A stretch of 64,000 nt of DNA from Phycisphaerae bacterium (lineage in GTDB: Bacteria; Planctomycetota; Phycisphaerae; UBA1845). A program made the position numbers and the translations under genes. Shown one piece after another: positions 1 to 9,157 of this stretch; position 1 is the stretch's first letter, and every line of letters begins with the position of its first letter. Location of the stretch: assembly GCA_013360585.1 (NCBI GenBank), contig JABWBH010000015.1, forward strand, positions 45,278 through 109,277, given 5' to 3'. The notes beneath the pieces were generated by a model. The model worked only from the letters and a program-made list of their open reading frames with translations, searched no databases and was not told the origin of the DNA.

Positions 1-961
1 TGACCGAGACCAGCATGACGTTCATGATGCCGATCCCCCCCACCAGCAGCGAGATGCTCACAATGCCCGCCAGCACGCTCGTTGCGTACAAGCGGATCGT
101 TCCGAACTCCTGAAGGATCTGGTCCTGCTTGAAAATGCCGAAGTCGTTCAGCTCGTCCGGACGCAGACCGTGCCGCTGGCGCAGGATGCGAACGATCTGG
201 GCCTCGGCCTCGGCGATCTTCCCCTCCTCGATCGCCTCGGCGTAGAAGACGATGTAGTCGCGGAACATCGGGTACATCTTCACGGCGGTGGTCCAGGGGA
301 TCAGGATCTGGTCGTCCTGGTTCTCGCCCATGAAGCTGCCCTTTTTCTCGAGCGTGCCGATGACCTTGAAGCGCTGACCGTCCAGGTGAACGTAGTCGCC
401 CACGATCGACGAGTCCGCCTCGAGCTTGCGCAGCGTCTCCTGCCCGATGACGCAGACCTGCGTCGCCGCCTCCACGTCGAGCGCGCCGAAAAAACGCCCT
501 CCCTCGCAGTAGAAGTTGCGGATCGGCTGAAAGGCCTCGCTGGATCCGACGACCTCTACGTTGTCGAGGCGCTGCCGCCCGAACTCGACCGCCGCCCGCG
601 TCCAGACGATCGGCGTGGTTCGCCGCACCGCCGGCGCGAACTCGTTCACCGCCAGTACGTCCTCGGGGCGCATGTACGCCTGTCGGATGCGCTCGCCGCG
701 CGGACCGCGCACCGATTCGGGCCAGACCACCATCAGGTTCGTCCCCAGTCCGCGCAGAAAGTTCGTCACGTACTCCCCGAACCCCTGCACGAACGACACC
801 ACGACGATGATGGACGTCACCGCGATGATGATGCCCAGCACCGTCAGCAGCGACCGCACCTTGTTCGCCCAGATCTGCACAAATGCAGTGAGAACATTGT
901 GCGCCAGCGCCGAACACTGGTTCGGAACGAACATCATCACGTTGTAGGCGAAGCGGAACAT
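1..961 (-). CDS. MacB-like ABC transporter permease (C-terminus beyond window)
   Basis: Inner-membrane permease of a MacB/LolCDE-type exporter, read from the ATG at 961 to the window edge (about 320 codons). An N-terminal transmembrane segment lies near residues 28-50 (KVRSLLTVLGIIIAVTSIIV). It is followed by a long periplasmic MacB_PCD-like domain and then the first FtsX-type membrane segments (GGIGIMNVML), typical of the family. GAGGG lies about 7 bases before the ATG, and the start is 8 bases after the stop of the ATPase gene, so the two are translationally close. The rest of the FtsX domain is outside the window. The substrate cannot be told from sequence. Confidence 0.88.
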   Translation of the reverse strand, partial: MFRFAYNVMMFVPNQCSALAHNVLTAFVQIWANKVRSLLTVLGIIIAVTSIIVVVSFVQGFGEYVTNFLRGLGTNLMVVWPESVRGPRGERIRQAYMRPEDVLAVNEFAPAVRRTTPIVWTRAAVEFGRQRLDNVEVVGSSEAFQPIRNFYCEGGRFFGALDVEAATQVCVIGQETLRKLEADSSIVGDYVHLDGQRFKVIGTLEKKGSFMGENQDDQILIPWTTAVKMYPMFRDYIVFYAEAIEEGKIAEAEAQIVRILRQRHGLRPDELNDFGIFKQDQILQEFGTIRLYATSVLAGIVSISLLVGGIGIMNVMLVSV

Positions 962-969
962 GCGCGCCC

Positions 970-1713
970 TCACAAACCCTTCGACCGGTCCTCTTCCACG
1001 ACGCCGTCCTTCAGCCGGATCGTCCTCCGGCAGTGCCGCGCGATATCGTCCTCGTGGGTGACGATGATGATCGTCTGCCCCTCGCGGTGAAGCTGGTCGA
1101 AGATCGACATGATTTCCTCGCCCGTCTTGCTGTCGAGGTTGCCGGTCGGCTCGTCCGCCAGGATGATGTCCGGCTCCTGCGCCAGCGCCCGGGCGATCGC
1201 CACGCGCTGCTTCTGTCCGCCGGAGAGCTGATTCGGGTGGTGCAGCGCCCGCTCCAGCAGACCGACCCGCGACAGCGCGTCGATCGCCCGCTGCCGCCGC
1301 TTCTTGGCGTGACTGTAAACCAGCGGCAACTCGACATTCTTCAGCGCCGTCGTGCGCGGCAGCAGCTCGAACGACTGAAACACAAACCCGATCTTCCGGC
1401 TGCGGATCCCCGCCAGCTTCGACTGCGACACGCGCGACACATCCGAGCCCCCGAGGCGGTAGGTCCCCCGGCTGGGAACGTCCAGACAGCCCAGGATGTT
1501 CAACATCGTGCTCTTGCCGCTGCCCGACGCGCCCATGATGGCCGCGTACTCATTCTCGCGGATCGTCAGCGTCACGCCGCGCAGCGCCTGAATCAACTCC
1601 GTGCCGACGCGGTACGTCTTATGCACGTCGATCAGCTCGATTACCGGAAGCCGCCCGGATTCCGGCGATGCCGCCCCGGTCGCGCCGAGCGGAAGTGAAG
1701 CCACGACCGTCAC
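970..1713 (-). CDS. ABC transporter ATP-binding protein (MacB/LolD type)
   Basis: Cytoplasmic ATPase of the export system, 247 aa. Visible motifs are Walker A GASGSGKS, signature [15 protein letters not shown], Walker [14 protein letters not shown] and the switch histidine in IIIVTHEDD. The start is GTG at 1713, inside a GTGA overlap with the stop of the adaptor gene, with GGAGGA 8 bases upstream. Its length matches stand-alone LolD/MacB-type ATPases. It should drive the permease encoded next. Confidence 0.93.
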   Translation of the reverse strand: MTVVASLPLGATGAASPESGRLPVIELIDVHKTYRVGTELIQALRGVTLTIRENEYAAIMGASGSGKSTMLNILGCLDVPSRGTYRLGGSDVSRVSQSKLAGIRSRKIGFVFQSFELLPRTTALKNVELPLVYSHAKKRRQRAIDALSRVGLLERALHHPNQLSGGQKQRVAIARALAQEPDIILADEPTGNLDSKTGEEIMSIFDQLHREGQTIIIVTHEDDIARHCRRTIRLKDGVVEEDRSKGL

Positions 1714-3128
1714 TTCGGCGATCCTCCGTCTGAGCTTGAAGCGACGACGCCCTCCTCCGACGCCTCGGCCGGCGTCGCGCTGTCCGAGCGGTTGTCGTTA
1801 TCCGACGAGACATCGGCGCTCTTGTTGTCGTTAACATTCGTGTTGGTGTTCGACGCGGGCTTCTCCTCCATCACCTTCACGGCGGCCTTGTCCTTGAGCT
1901 GGTCCAGACTCCGGAAAGGGCCCGTGATCACCTGCTCATCCGGCGCGACCCCCCTCACCACCTCGACGCTCGTCTCGTCGCTGATCCCCGTCTCCAGCAG
2001 CCGCACCGACGCCTCCCCACGCTGCTTGCAGAAGACGACCTTGATGAACTCCGCCTGCCGGCGTTTCTCCGACGCCGCCTCGAGATTCTTCTTCGTCTCG
2101 TCGTATTGCGCCACAAGGTTCTCCGGAAGATCCTTGCGCTTGCGATGAACGACGGCCTGGATCGGAATCGTCAGGGCGTCGTCGCACCGCTGCACCTCGA
2201 TCTCGACGTTGGCGTTCATCCCCGGCTTGATCGGAAAGTCCCCGGGCTCGACCAGAATCAACGTCTCGAACGTCACGACGTCGCGCCCCGTCGCCCGCGT
2301 CCCCTTCGACGCCACGCGGTACACGCGCCCGGGCACGCCGTGATAAAGGTCGGACTGAAGGAAAATCCGCGCCACCTGGTCCACTTTCACATCCGGCACG
2401 TCCGACTCGTCCACGCGGCAGCGGACCTGCATCTTCGACAGGTCGCTGATCACCATGATGCGCGTCCCCGGGTTGTTCATCGTCCCCGTGACCACCACTT
2501 CGCCCGCCTTGGCGAAGCGCTGCGAGACAATCCCGTCGATCGGCGCCGTGATCACCGTGCGCGCCAGATCCTCCTTCGCCGCGTCCAGCATCGACTCCGC
2601 CTCGATCAGCTCCTGACGCCGGATGTCCAGCAGCGCTCTCGACCGGATTTCCGCCGTCTTGTAATCCGCCAGTTCCGTGCTCGATGTCGCATCCGACTCG
2701 GAAAGGCGAATCTGCCTCGACAGGTCGCGGGAGGCCTTGTCATAATCCGCCTCCGCCTGGGTGATCGATGCACGCAGTTTCTCGACGCCGGCCTCGGCGG
2801 AGCGGAGACGGGCGCGGTAGTCGGCGTCATCGAGCCGGCAAAGCAGATCGCCCTTCTTCACCCGATCGCCCTCTTCAACCGGCATCTCGACGATCTTCGC
2901 CACGACCTCGGCGCTGATGTCCACCTCAAGGAACGCCTCGACCTCTCCCGGCGCCTGCACCGTCTTGACGATCGACCGCTGCACCGGACGGGTCACCGTG
3001 ACCTCCAGCGGCGTCTGTCCCGCCACGTTCAGAACGCTCTGTCCGTCCGGCGTCCGGACGAAGGAGTTCAGGAAGAACACCCCCGCCACGAACCCCCCGA
3101 ACACCAGTACGAACAAGACTTTCCGCAT
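1710..3128 (-). CDS. MacA-like periplasmic adaptor (HlyD/RND membrane fusion family)
   Basis: Membrane fusion protein, 472 aa, that should link the MacB-like permease to an outer-membrane channel. The N-terminal anchor is residues 4-24. The beta-barrel/lipoyl half-motif (VEVDISAEVVAKIVEMPVEEGDRV) precedes a coiled-coil hairpin at about residues 95-195, and a second lipoyl half (TAPIDGIVSQRFAKAGEVV) follows. The C-terminal tail is Asn/Asp/Ser-rich and probably disordered. GGAGGAG sits 5-6 bases before the ATG. No TolC-like gene is present in the window. Confidence 0.9.
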   Translation of the reverse strand: MRKVLFVLVFGGFVAGVFFLNSFVRTPDGQSVLNVAGQTPLEVTVTRPVQRSIVKTVQAPGEVEAFLEVDISAEVVAKIVEMPVEEGDRVKKGDLLCRLDDADYRARLRSAEAGVEKLRASITQAEADYDKASRDLSRQIRLSESDATSSTELADYKTAEIRSRALLDIRRQELIEAESMLDAAKEDLARTVITAPIDGIVSQRFAKAGEVVVTGTMNNPGTRIMVISDLSKMQVRCRVDESDVPDVKVDQVARIFLQSDLYHGVPGRVYRVASKGTRATGRDVVTFETLILVEPGDFPIKPGMNANVEIEVQRCDDALTIPIQAVVHRKRKDLPENLVAQYDETKKNLEAASEKRRQAEFIKVVFCKQRGEASVRLLETGISDETSVEVVRGVAPDEQVITGPFRSLDQLKDKAAVKVMEEKPASNTNTNVNDNKSADVSSDNDNRSDSATPAEASEEGVVASSSDGGSPK

Positions 3129-3143
3129 CCGCTCCTCCGGTTC

Positions 3144-3959
3144 TTACGTTTGCCCGCCCGTCACCCCGGCGGACGAGAAAGACAACGCCGCCGCCCCCGC
3201 AACACGAAGCCCGGCGCCGGTCAGCGCCAGCAGGATTACGCTCGTCCACGCCAGCCACCCGCGAAGCTGACCCGTCTGCTTCAATCCGGCGAGCACAAAA
3301 CCCCAGTACCAGAACGCAAAAGGGTCCGCCGCCGTCAGCAGCACCCCCGCCCCCGTCACCGCGACTTTCCCCCACGGATGCGCCACATCCAGCGGGCGCA
3401 CCAGCGCCCCTAACGTCACGTCTACGTCCAGCGTGCCGAACTGAAGCATCAATCCCAGGACGATCAGCATCCGCAGCAGGTCGATGAACCCCGCGAACGT
3501 CAGGATCGTCATCAACGTGTTCCACTCCGGCTTGCGCCCGGACATCGCCACCAGCCCGTAGAACACGCCCCCCGTCAGCAGCATCCCCCCCAGCACCGCC
3601 AGCGGCGACATGACGACGACCTGAAGCCGCGTCAGAACGCGCATGAACTGCCCTTGTTTGTCGAGATCCTCGAAAAGTTTCCGCAACTGCGCCCGCTCGA
3701 CGCCTTCGCTCTGGGTCTTCTCGATCAGCGCTTTCTGCGCGTGAATCTGCTCCTCCACCTTGCGGTCGATCAGCCCCGTCTCCACCGTGGCGTATCCGGC
3801 AAGCGTCGTCAGCGCCAGGAGAACCACGAGCGGTCCGACGTAGGCGCCGACGTCCTCGATCCGCGCAAAAAGCCGGCGCGGCGAAAGCAGCGCCAGCGGG
3901 ATGTCGCTGACCCCCACCGTCCGTCGATGCGTCCGCAGGAATTGAGTGGCGCTCGCCAT
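3144..3959 (-). CDS. YIP1/DUF1282-like multi-pass membrane protein
   Basis: Predicted inner-membrane protein of 271 aa with about five hydrophobic segments (for example PLVVLLALTTLAGYATV and AVLGGMLLTGGVFYGLVAM) and a charged cytoplasmic coil at about residues 75-105. The arrangement resembles YIP1-domain proteins. ATG 3959 is preferred over the upstream TTG at 4004, which would add a basic, non-hydrophobic leader. Its stop is 15 bases before the adaptor gene, so it looks like the first gene of the export operon. Its role in transport is unknown. Confidence 0.72.
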   Translation of the reverse strand: MASATQFLRTHRRTVGVSDIPLALLSPRRLFARIEDVGAYVGPLVVLLALTTLAGYATVETGLIDRKVEEQIHAQKALIEKTQSEGVERAQLRKLFEDLDKQGQFMRVLTRLQVVVMSPLAVLGGMLLTGGVFYGLVAMSGRKPEWNTLMTILTFAGFIDLLRMLIVLGLMLQFGTLDVDVTLGALVRPLDVAHPWGKVAVTGAGVLLTAADPFAFWYWGFVLAGLKQTGQLRGWLAWTSVILLALTGAGLRVAGAAALSFSSAGVTGGQT

Positions 3960-4009
3960 GTCGACCCGCCCGCCGCGCGAACGCGCCGTGCGTCCGCCTC
4001 GCAAGGCCG

Positions 4010-4015
4010 ATTATA
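4010..4015 (-). promoter_or_regulatory. Candidate -10 box (TATAAT) for the YIP1/MacAB operon
   Basis: The minus strand reads a perfect TATAAT about 50 bases before ATG 3959. No good -35 hexamer is seen at 16-18 bases, so this is a weak prediction. Confidence 0.35.
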
Positions 4016-4097
4016 AGGAGCTTCGCCGCGTGCTCGACGGGCTTTGAAGACCGGTACAGTTTTCGACAGCCCGCCGCCGTTCCGTTATCGGAGCGCG

Positions 4098-4820
4098 TCA
4101 CGCAGGATAAAGAATGCGTCCGCACGAGGCGCAGAATTGAAGGTCGTCGCGCCCGCGCAGGGCGTTGATCACTTCCAGGGTGACCTTCATATTGCACCCC
4201 CCGCAGCAATGTTCGTCCCGCTTCGGATGAATACGGATGACCGGCGCCATCGCTTGTCCTTCGTGGCGATCCGCAACCCGGAAGAACGTCTGAAGCGACT
4301 GCGGCGGAATTCCCTCGGATGCCTGCGCCAGCCTCGCCGAAAGCTCCTGCCGCCGGGGCGCGGTCTTCTCAAGGTAGGCTCGCAGCGCGTCCTCCACGTG
4401 CCGGATGCGGTCCTGCACCTGCTGGCGCTCGGCATCGATCGTCCCCCGCTGCGCCACGAGCTGGTCCACCTGCGACATCAGCTCCAGCGCCCGCGCCTCC
4501 GCCTTGCCCTTATCCACCTCCTCCGTGTTCAGCGAGGTGAGGATCGCGTTGTATTCCTTGTTGGTCCGGGTCTGTTTGAGGGCTTCGCGGTGCTTTGAGA
4601 TGTTCTGCTCGCGGGACTTGACGTCGAGTTCGGCGAGACTCGCCTGAGATTTCGCGTCGCGGATCTGGGCGTCGATCTGCGCCAGGCGGGCTTCGATCTT
4701 CGCCAGTTCCCGCCGGTGCAGGGCGATCCGCTGCTCCCGCCCTCCTTCCTCCTGGCGCAACTCCGAAATCTCTAGCTGAACCTCCTGCAGCTTCAGGAGG
4801 GCTTCGGTGGTTCCCGGCAT
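4098..4820 (-). CDS. Coiled-coil protein with C-terminal C4 zinc ribbon (DUF164/zf-RING_7 type)
   Basis: A cytoplasmic protein of 240 aa. Residues about 10-170 form a long Glu/Arg/Gln-rich antiparallel coiled coil. The C-terminus carries a zinc ribbon with CCGGC and CASCGR knuckles. This architecture matches the bacterial CT398/DUF164 family, whose function is poorly known. ATG 4820 has only a weak GGGCGG upstream. It is transcribed away from the MOSC gene. Confidence 0.82.
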   Translation of the reverse strand: MPGTTEALLKLQEVQLEISELRQEEGGREQRIALHRRELAKIEARLAQIDAQIRDAKSQASLAELDVKSREQNISKHREALKQTRTNKEYNAILTSLNTEEVDKGKAEARALELMSQVDQLVAQRGTIDAERQQVQDRIRHVEDALRAYLEKTAPRRQELSARLAQASEGIPPQSLQTFFRVADRHEGQAMAPVIRIHPKRDEHCCGGCNMKVTLEVINALRGRDDLQFCASCGRILYPA

Positions 4821-5047
4821 GTGTCCGCCCGTCTGCCGGTCCCGACCTGCCGCAACCCCTGCGGCCCGGCCTGACCGGAAGCGGCATTATGCCTGCCTCC
4901 GAGGGTTCACGCAAATCCGCACCTGCATCCGCCGCGTATTCGTGATACGATCGCCGTCTTCCCGGATGACGACGATGACGACAGGGATTTCTTCTTGTGT
5001 TGCTCGACACGCCGGAGAACCTCCGGCGAACTCAGGAAACACCGGGC

Positions 5048-5512
5048 ATGTACGACACTCTGCCTCAACAAATTCGGATCGGACGCGTCGTCGGTATTGC
5101 GGTCCGCACCGGACCCGGCGCGCCGATGAAGGAACTCGACGAAGTCCTCGCCGCCACCGATGGCGGCCTCGAGGGCGACAATCCGTCCAGCCCCCGTCGC
5201 GGCGTCACCCTGATCTCGCAGCCGCAGTGGACGAAGGCCAACGAGGAACTCGGAAGCGACCTTCCGTGGCACACCCGCCGGGCTAACGTGTTGGTCGACG
5301 CCTCGTCGCTCGGCGACTTGATCGGCGCCACGATCGCTCTCGGGGATGTGCTCGTGCGCGTTGAAGGTGAGACGAGACCCTGCGCCGTGATGGACGCGGC
5401 GCATGCGGGGTTGTTGAACGCGCTGAAGCCGGATTGCCGAGGCGGGGTTCACGGGCACATTCTCGCGGGCGGTCGGATCCGCATCGGCACGGAAGTCCGT
5501 CGCGTCGAATGA
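5048..5512 (+). CDS. MOSC domain protein
   Basis: Small stand-alone MOSC (molybdenum cofactor sulfurase C-terminal) protein, 154 aa. The family-typical conserved cysteine lies in GETRPCAVMDAAHAG, followed by the Gly-rich GGVHGHILAGGRIRIG segment. These domains are thought to carry sulfur or bind molybdopterin; the substrate is unknown. ATG 5048 is chosen because AGGAAA lies 9-10 bases upstream; an upstream start at 4997 would add 17 unconserved residues. No other molybdenum gene is in the window. Confidence 0.86.
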   Translation: MYDTLPQQIRIGRVVGIAVRTGPGAPMKELDEVLAATDGGLEGDNPSSPRRGVTLISQPQWTKANEELGSDLPWHTRRANVLVDASSLGDLIGATIALGDVLVRVEGETRPCAVMDAAHAGLLNALKPDCRGGVHGHILAGGRIRIGTEVRRVE

Positions 5513-5565
5513 GCGCCGGCCCCTCCCGCGAGCGCGACGACGATTGAGCTTCCGCATGAATAAGA

Positions 5566-5598
5566 CGAGCACCGGGGCTGGTTGGTCCCCGGTGCTCG
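5566..5598. terminator. Bidirectional hairpin terminator between convergent genes
   Basis: A perfect 12-bp inverted repeat (CGAGCACCGGGG / CCCCGGTGCTCG) with a 9-base loop lies between the MOSC stop and the stop of the PDZ gene. On the minus strand the stem is followed by a T-rich TCTTATTC, so it should act mainly on the PDZ operon. Confidence 0.75.
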
Positions 5599-5657
5599 CG
5601 GGTGTGGGGTGTGTGACCCCGATCGATCCTCCCCGATGTCCGGAATCGGTCGCGCGC

Positions 5658-7631
5658 CTAGTCGCGTTCCATCACGTCGCGATAGCGTTCATACAAGGCG
5701 CCGTCCCGCCGCTGAAGGTCTTCCTCATTGCGGAACACACGCGTCACTTCCGAGTCCCCCTTGCGGATCACCACTTCGATCGACCCGTCCGGGTTGACCC
5801 GAAAGGACTGCCGCGCCCGTCCCGCCACCGCTCCATCACGGAGCAGACTGCGATCCTGAAGCATCTCATGCAGCCGGGTCATCGGCTCACGCCACGCCGC
5901 CCCGTCGTCGTCAAACCGTTTCCACCGCTCCTGAACATCTCGTAATGCGTCCTGCACCGCCTTTTCCGCTTCGGTGAGGCGCTCATGCAGCTCCTGCATG
6001 TACTGCGGATCCGCCCCGCCGGAGCGACCGCCGAAGAACCGGCCCGGCAGACCCTGGCCGTCGGTGTGGACGTGAACGCCCTGACCCTCGAGCAGCTCCG
6101 CAGCCTCCGGGTCGCTCTTGCGCAATTCGTCGCGGTTTGCGTAGGCTGACGTCTTCTCGTCGCCGCTTGCGGATCTGCGCACCACGTGAATCTCGCCGTC
6201 GTTTGACTGCTCCACCACGAGGCTCTCCCCGTCCACCGTCCGCTCGATCCGGATTGACTTGCCCTCATCGCCGAACCAGAACCGCTGAACCGTGCTCTGC
6301 CCCTTCGGCAGGTACTTCTTGAACACGTCCGGCAGGTCGTCGAGCTCCTTCAGATCCTCGATATCTTCAACGATCCACGCACCCGACGCGTCAGGACGGA
6401 TGACCCGGCCGCGCACGTTGACGGAGTCTTCCGCCGTGACATCCGGGGCAAGGTCGTACTTCCAGGAATATTCCGAACGACGTTCCGCAAGTTCCGCGGT
6501 CAACGTGTGCGTCTTGCCCCCGCGATGCACCGTCAGTTCAAGACGATCCCCCGCCTTCATCGCCGACACCTTCTCAACGAAGTCCGCAACGCCCTCGGAG
6601 ATCGGCTTCCCATCGATTGCCGAGATCACGTCAAAACGCTCCAGCCCTGCCTTTTCCGCCGGACTGTCTTTGACCACGTTGAGGATCGTCACCCCCTGCC
6701 CCGACTCCAGTCCCAGTTGGGCCGTGATGACATCGGACACATCCCCGAGTTGAACGCCCAGCCACGCCCCGGACGACATGCTCTGCGCCGCATCCGCCTC
6801 GCCGACCCGCGTCACCCGCGGCTGAGCGGCCGCGTCATCGCTCACCGTGACATACGCGAACGCCGGCGTCACCGCCGCACCGGACCCCGACCCCGCCGCA
6901 ACCGTCGCGCTGTTGAACACCGGCACGCAGGTCACCACGCTGTTTCCGGTCGCGACCCCTGTGCAGGTCGCGATGCAACAACAACACTTTCCGCAGCAAC
7001 CCGCCGCCAGACCGCAACCGGCGGTCGGACCGGAGGTCTTGACCGGCTGCACCGGCGCCCACGCAGCCGCCCCGGCCTGAGGCGAGATCGTGATCGTCTC
7101 AAGCGGGTTGGCTGTCGGATGCGATGCACACCCTGGGGCGCATCCGGCGTGCCCGGTCGTGACCACTTTGACTTGTGAGGTCTTCTGCGTATCCGCGCAG
7201 CAACTCGACCCCGTCGCGGCGTTTGTCAAACGCGCCGTGGTCGCCGGACCGGAGTCGTTGCAGACCGCCTTGCACGCCTTGCCGTCACACGTGAACGTGC
7301 AGACCTTTCCGTCGCAGGTCACCGTGCAAACCTTGCCGTCGCACGCAGCCGTCCAGACTTTCCCGTCGCACGTCACCGTGCAGACTTTGCCGTCACAGGC
7401 GACCGTGCAGACTTTTCCGTCGCCGCATTGCACCAGCTTGGTGCAGACCCCGATATCCCCTCCCGTCGCGCAGACCTGCACGGTCTGACGCGGGGAACTC
7501 GCTGTCGCCTGCGCCGGCGCACACGTCACGACGCACGCACCGCCCTTGTATTCCTCAACCAACGCCGACGCCGACGCCGCGCCGGCGACCGCGCTGATGA
7601 ACCACCCGAATCCCTGCCAAGCCAGCATCAT
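5658..7631 (-). CDS. Cysteine-repeat PDZ-domain envelope protein
   Basis: Predicted exported protein of 657 aa. A signal peptide occupies about residues 1-23 (LAWQGFGWFISAVAGAASASA). Residues about 30-245 hold 29 cysteines: a block of nine-residue repeats DGKVCTVTC, then CC pairs and a CCGKCCCC cluster. A PDZ domain follows at about 285-385 (WLGVQLGDVSDVI, PAEKAGLERFDVISAIDGKPI), then a charged C-terminal region without cysteine. The start is ATG 7631 with AAAAGGAG 7 bases upstream; the GTG at 7649 overlaps that ribosome binding site. It is the third gene of an ECF sigma/anti-sigma operon. The cysteines could bind metal or form disulfides. Function is not recognised. Confidence 0.8.
   Translation of the reverse strand: MMLAWQGFGWFISAVAGAASASALVEEYKGGACVVTCAPAQATASSPRQTVQVCATGGDIGVCTKLVQCGDGKVCTVACDGKVCTVTCDGKVWTAACDGKVCTVTCDGKVCTFTCDGKACKAVCNDSGPATTARLTNAATGSSCCADTQKTSQVKVVTTGHAGCAPGCASHPTANPLETITISPQAGAAAWAPVQPVKTSGPTAGCGLAAGCCGKCCCCIATCTGVATGNSVVTCVPVFNSATVAAGSGSGAAVTPAFAYVTVSDDAAAQPRVTRVGEADAAQSMSSGAWLGVQLGDVSDVITAQLGLESGQGVTILNVVKDSPAEKAGLERFDVISAIDGKPISEGVADFVEKVSAMKAGDRLELTVHRGGKTHTLTAELAERRSEYSWKYDLAPDVTAEDSVNVRGRVIRPDASGAWIVEDIEDLKELDDLPDVFKKYLPKGQSTVQRFWFGDEGKSIRIERTVDGESLVVEQSNDGEIHVVRRSASGDEKTSAYANRDELRKSDPEAAELLEGQGVHVHTDGQGLPGRFFGGRSGGADPQYMQELHERLTEAEKAVQDALRDVQERWKRFDDDGAAWREPMTRLHEMLQDRSLLRDGAVAGRARQSFRVNPDGSIEVVIRKGDSEVTRVFRNEEDLQRRDGALYERYRDVMERD
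7273..7425 (-). repeat. 27-bp tandem repeats encoding DGKVCTVTC units
   Basis: At least five 27-bp units begin at 7273, 7300, 7327, 7354 and 7381, and a partial sixth begins at 7408, all in frame in the PDZ gene. Unit sequences differ by several bases. One unit has Trp in place of the first Cys (KVWTAAC). Confidence 0.85.
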
Positions 7632-7703
7632 GATTCGACTCCTTTTCACTAACTCGCCGCCCGCCCCGCAGATTCCTTAACACCCGGCGTCCCGACGCCC
7701 TTC

Positions 7704-8324
7704 TCAAACACCGTCCTGACGACCTGCTCGCTCACGACCGACGCCCTGTCCTTCCACCGCCCTCGTGCGATTCAGCTCGAGAATGTAATACCGTCCGTCC
7801 TTGCCGATCACGCCGATGACGTCCCGCTGTGTGTCGCGCCGTTGAATATGCCCCGGCGCCGTGCTCACCGGCTGATTGAAGGTCATTCCCGCGCTCGGCG
7901 ATCGGAAAATCCCGTCGCGCCCGTCCACGCCCCCGGTCGCGGGGTTCGACGTCCCGCCGGGGGGGGCGGGCATCGCCACCGCCATCAGAAGCGCCGCCGC
8001 CGCGGACAGGGGCACAAACCACTGCTCCACCCGCCGCCACCAAGACACCCGCACGCCTCGGCGCCGCGCTTCCGCACGGTTCGCCGCCGAACACGGATCA
8101 ATTCCGGCCGCCCCAGCTTCGCCCGCCAGCCTCGCGGGTTTCGACAGCAACTCGCCCAGCGACTCTCCGGCGAGACGGCTGATCTCCGCATACGCCTCAT
8201 GAACGCGCCGAAGCTCAGGATCTTTCAGCAGATCCCGGTTCAGCAACAGGGACTCCTCATCCCCCAGCTCGCCGTGAATCTCCCGGACGATCCGCAATTC
8301 GTCATGTTCGTCCAAGGGTCTCAT
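7704..8324 (-). CDS. Putative membrane anti-sigma factor
   Basis: A 206-aa protein with a cytoplasmic N-terminal part (DEHDELRIVREIHGELGDEES, then a helical segment) and one transmembrane segment near residues 108-122 (PLSAAAALLMAVAMPAP). A short outer domain follows (IGVIGKDGRYYILELN). The start ATG overlaps the sigma gene stop (ATGA, 8321-8324), the usual arrangement of ECF sigma/anti-sigma pairs. No canonical HxxxCxxC zinc anti-sigma motif is seen. The function is inferred from position and topology. Confidence 0.65.
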   Translation of the reverse strand: MRPLDEHDELRIVREIHGELGDEESLLLNRDLLKDPELRRVHEAYAEISRLAGESLGELLSKPARLAGEAGAAGIDPCSAANRAEARRRGVRVSWWRRVEQWFVPLSAAAALLMAVAMPAPPGGTSNPATGGVDGRDGIFRSPSAGMTFNQPVSTAPGHIQRRDTQRDVIGVIGKDGRYYILELNRTRAVEGQGVGRERAGRQDGV

Positions 8325-8902
8325 GTTGAATCATCCCCCTGACTCGCAAGGGCCTGACGCATCATCCTCATCGCCCGCACCAGCCTCGTCTCCACCGAAT
8401 CCACCGGCATATCCATCACATCCGCGATCTGCCGGTACGACCAGCCCTCCAGATGCCGCAGCACAAAAGGCTCCCGGTAAAGCGGAGGCAGCGACTCGAT
8501 CGCCTGCAAGACACGCTCCTGTCGCTCGTGGCGCTCCAGGTTTCGCGCCGGGTCGATCTCGCGTGGGTCCGGCGGTTCATCCACCCCCGCGCTGACCTGA
8601 CCTCGCCGACGCCGCGTCGTATCTCGACCCGCGTCCAACGCCGCGTGGCGCGCGATCGAGTACAACCACGTCTTCCATCGCTGAGGGTCGTTCAGCGTGT
8701 CAATCCGCTGCCAGACCGCCATCCACACCTGCTGAACCACGTCATCGACGCGATCCTTGTCCCCCAGCACCGCGTACACCACGCCGCGGACCCACCGGCT
8801 GTTCCGCTGCACCCACTCTGAAAACGCCGACGGATCGCGCGCGCGAACCGCTTCAACCAGCGCCGTCTGCGCATTCTCCAGCGTTCGAACCGGCATGCCC
8901 AT
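8321..8902 (-). CDS. ECF-family RNA polymerase sigma factor
   Basis: Sigma-70 family protein, 193 aa. Region 2 lies at about residues 12-95 (KDRVDDVVQQVWMAVWQRIDTL, WLYSIARHAALD). Region 4 lies at about 130-185 (LPPLYREPFVLRHLEGWSYRQIADVMDMPVDSVETRL). AAGGGAAG is immediately upstream of ATG 8902. It heads an operon with the anti-sigma-like gene and the cysteine-repeat PDZ gene, which are therefore likely co-regulated with it. A 255-base non-coding stretch lies upstream. Confidence 0.92.
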   Translation of the reverse strand: MGMPVRTLENAQTALVEAVRARDPSAFSEWVQRNSRWVRGVVYAVLGDKDRVDDVVQQVWMAVWQRIDTLNDPQRWKTWLYSIARHAALDAGRDTTRRRRGQVSAGVDEPPDPREIDPARNLERHERQERVLQAIESLPPLYREPFVLRHLEGWSYRQIADVMDMPVDSVETRLVRAMRMMRQALASQGDDST

Positions 8903-9157
8903 CTTCCCTTAATGACGAACTGCACGACGCCGTCCTGTCAGGGCGCCTGCGTCCCGCTTCGCGGAACCCGGTTCCGCCGCCGACACGTCCTCTTAAAACG
9001 ACCCGCGTCCGCGGATGTGGACCGCCCCGAAAGGATGTCGGTGAATTCCGCCGTCCGGGAATCTTAACGCCCCGGTAGGTCCGCCCGCGCATGCAAACCC
9101 GGTGGCGTGCGGGTCTGCCGTCGCCGGGCACACGCCTCGGCGCTGTGCAATACCAGA

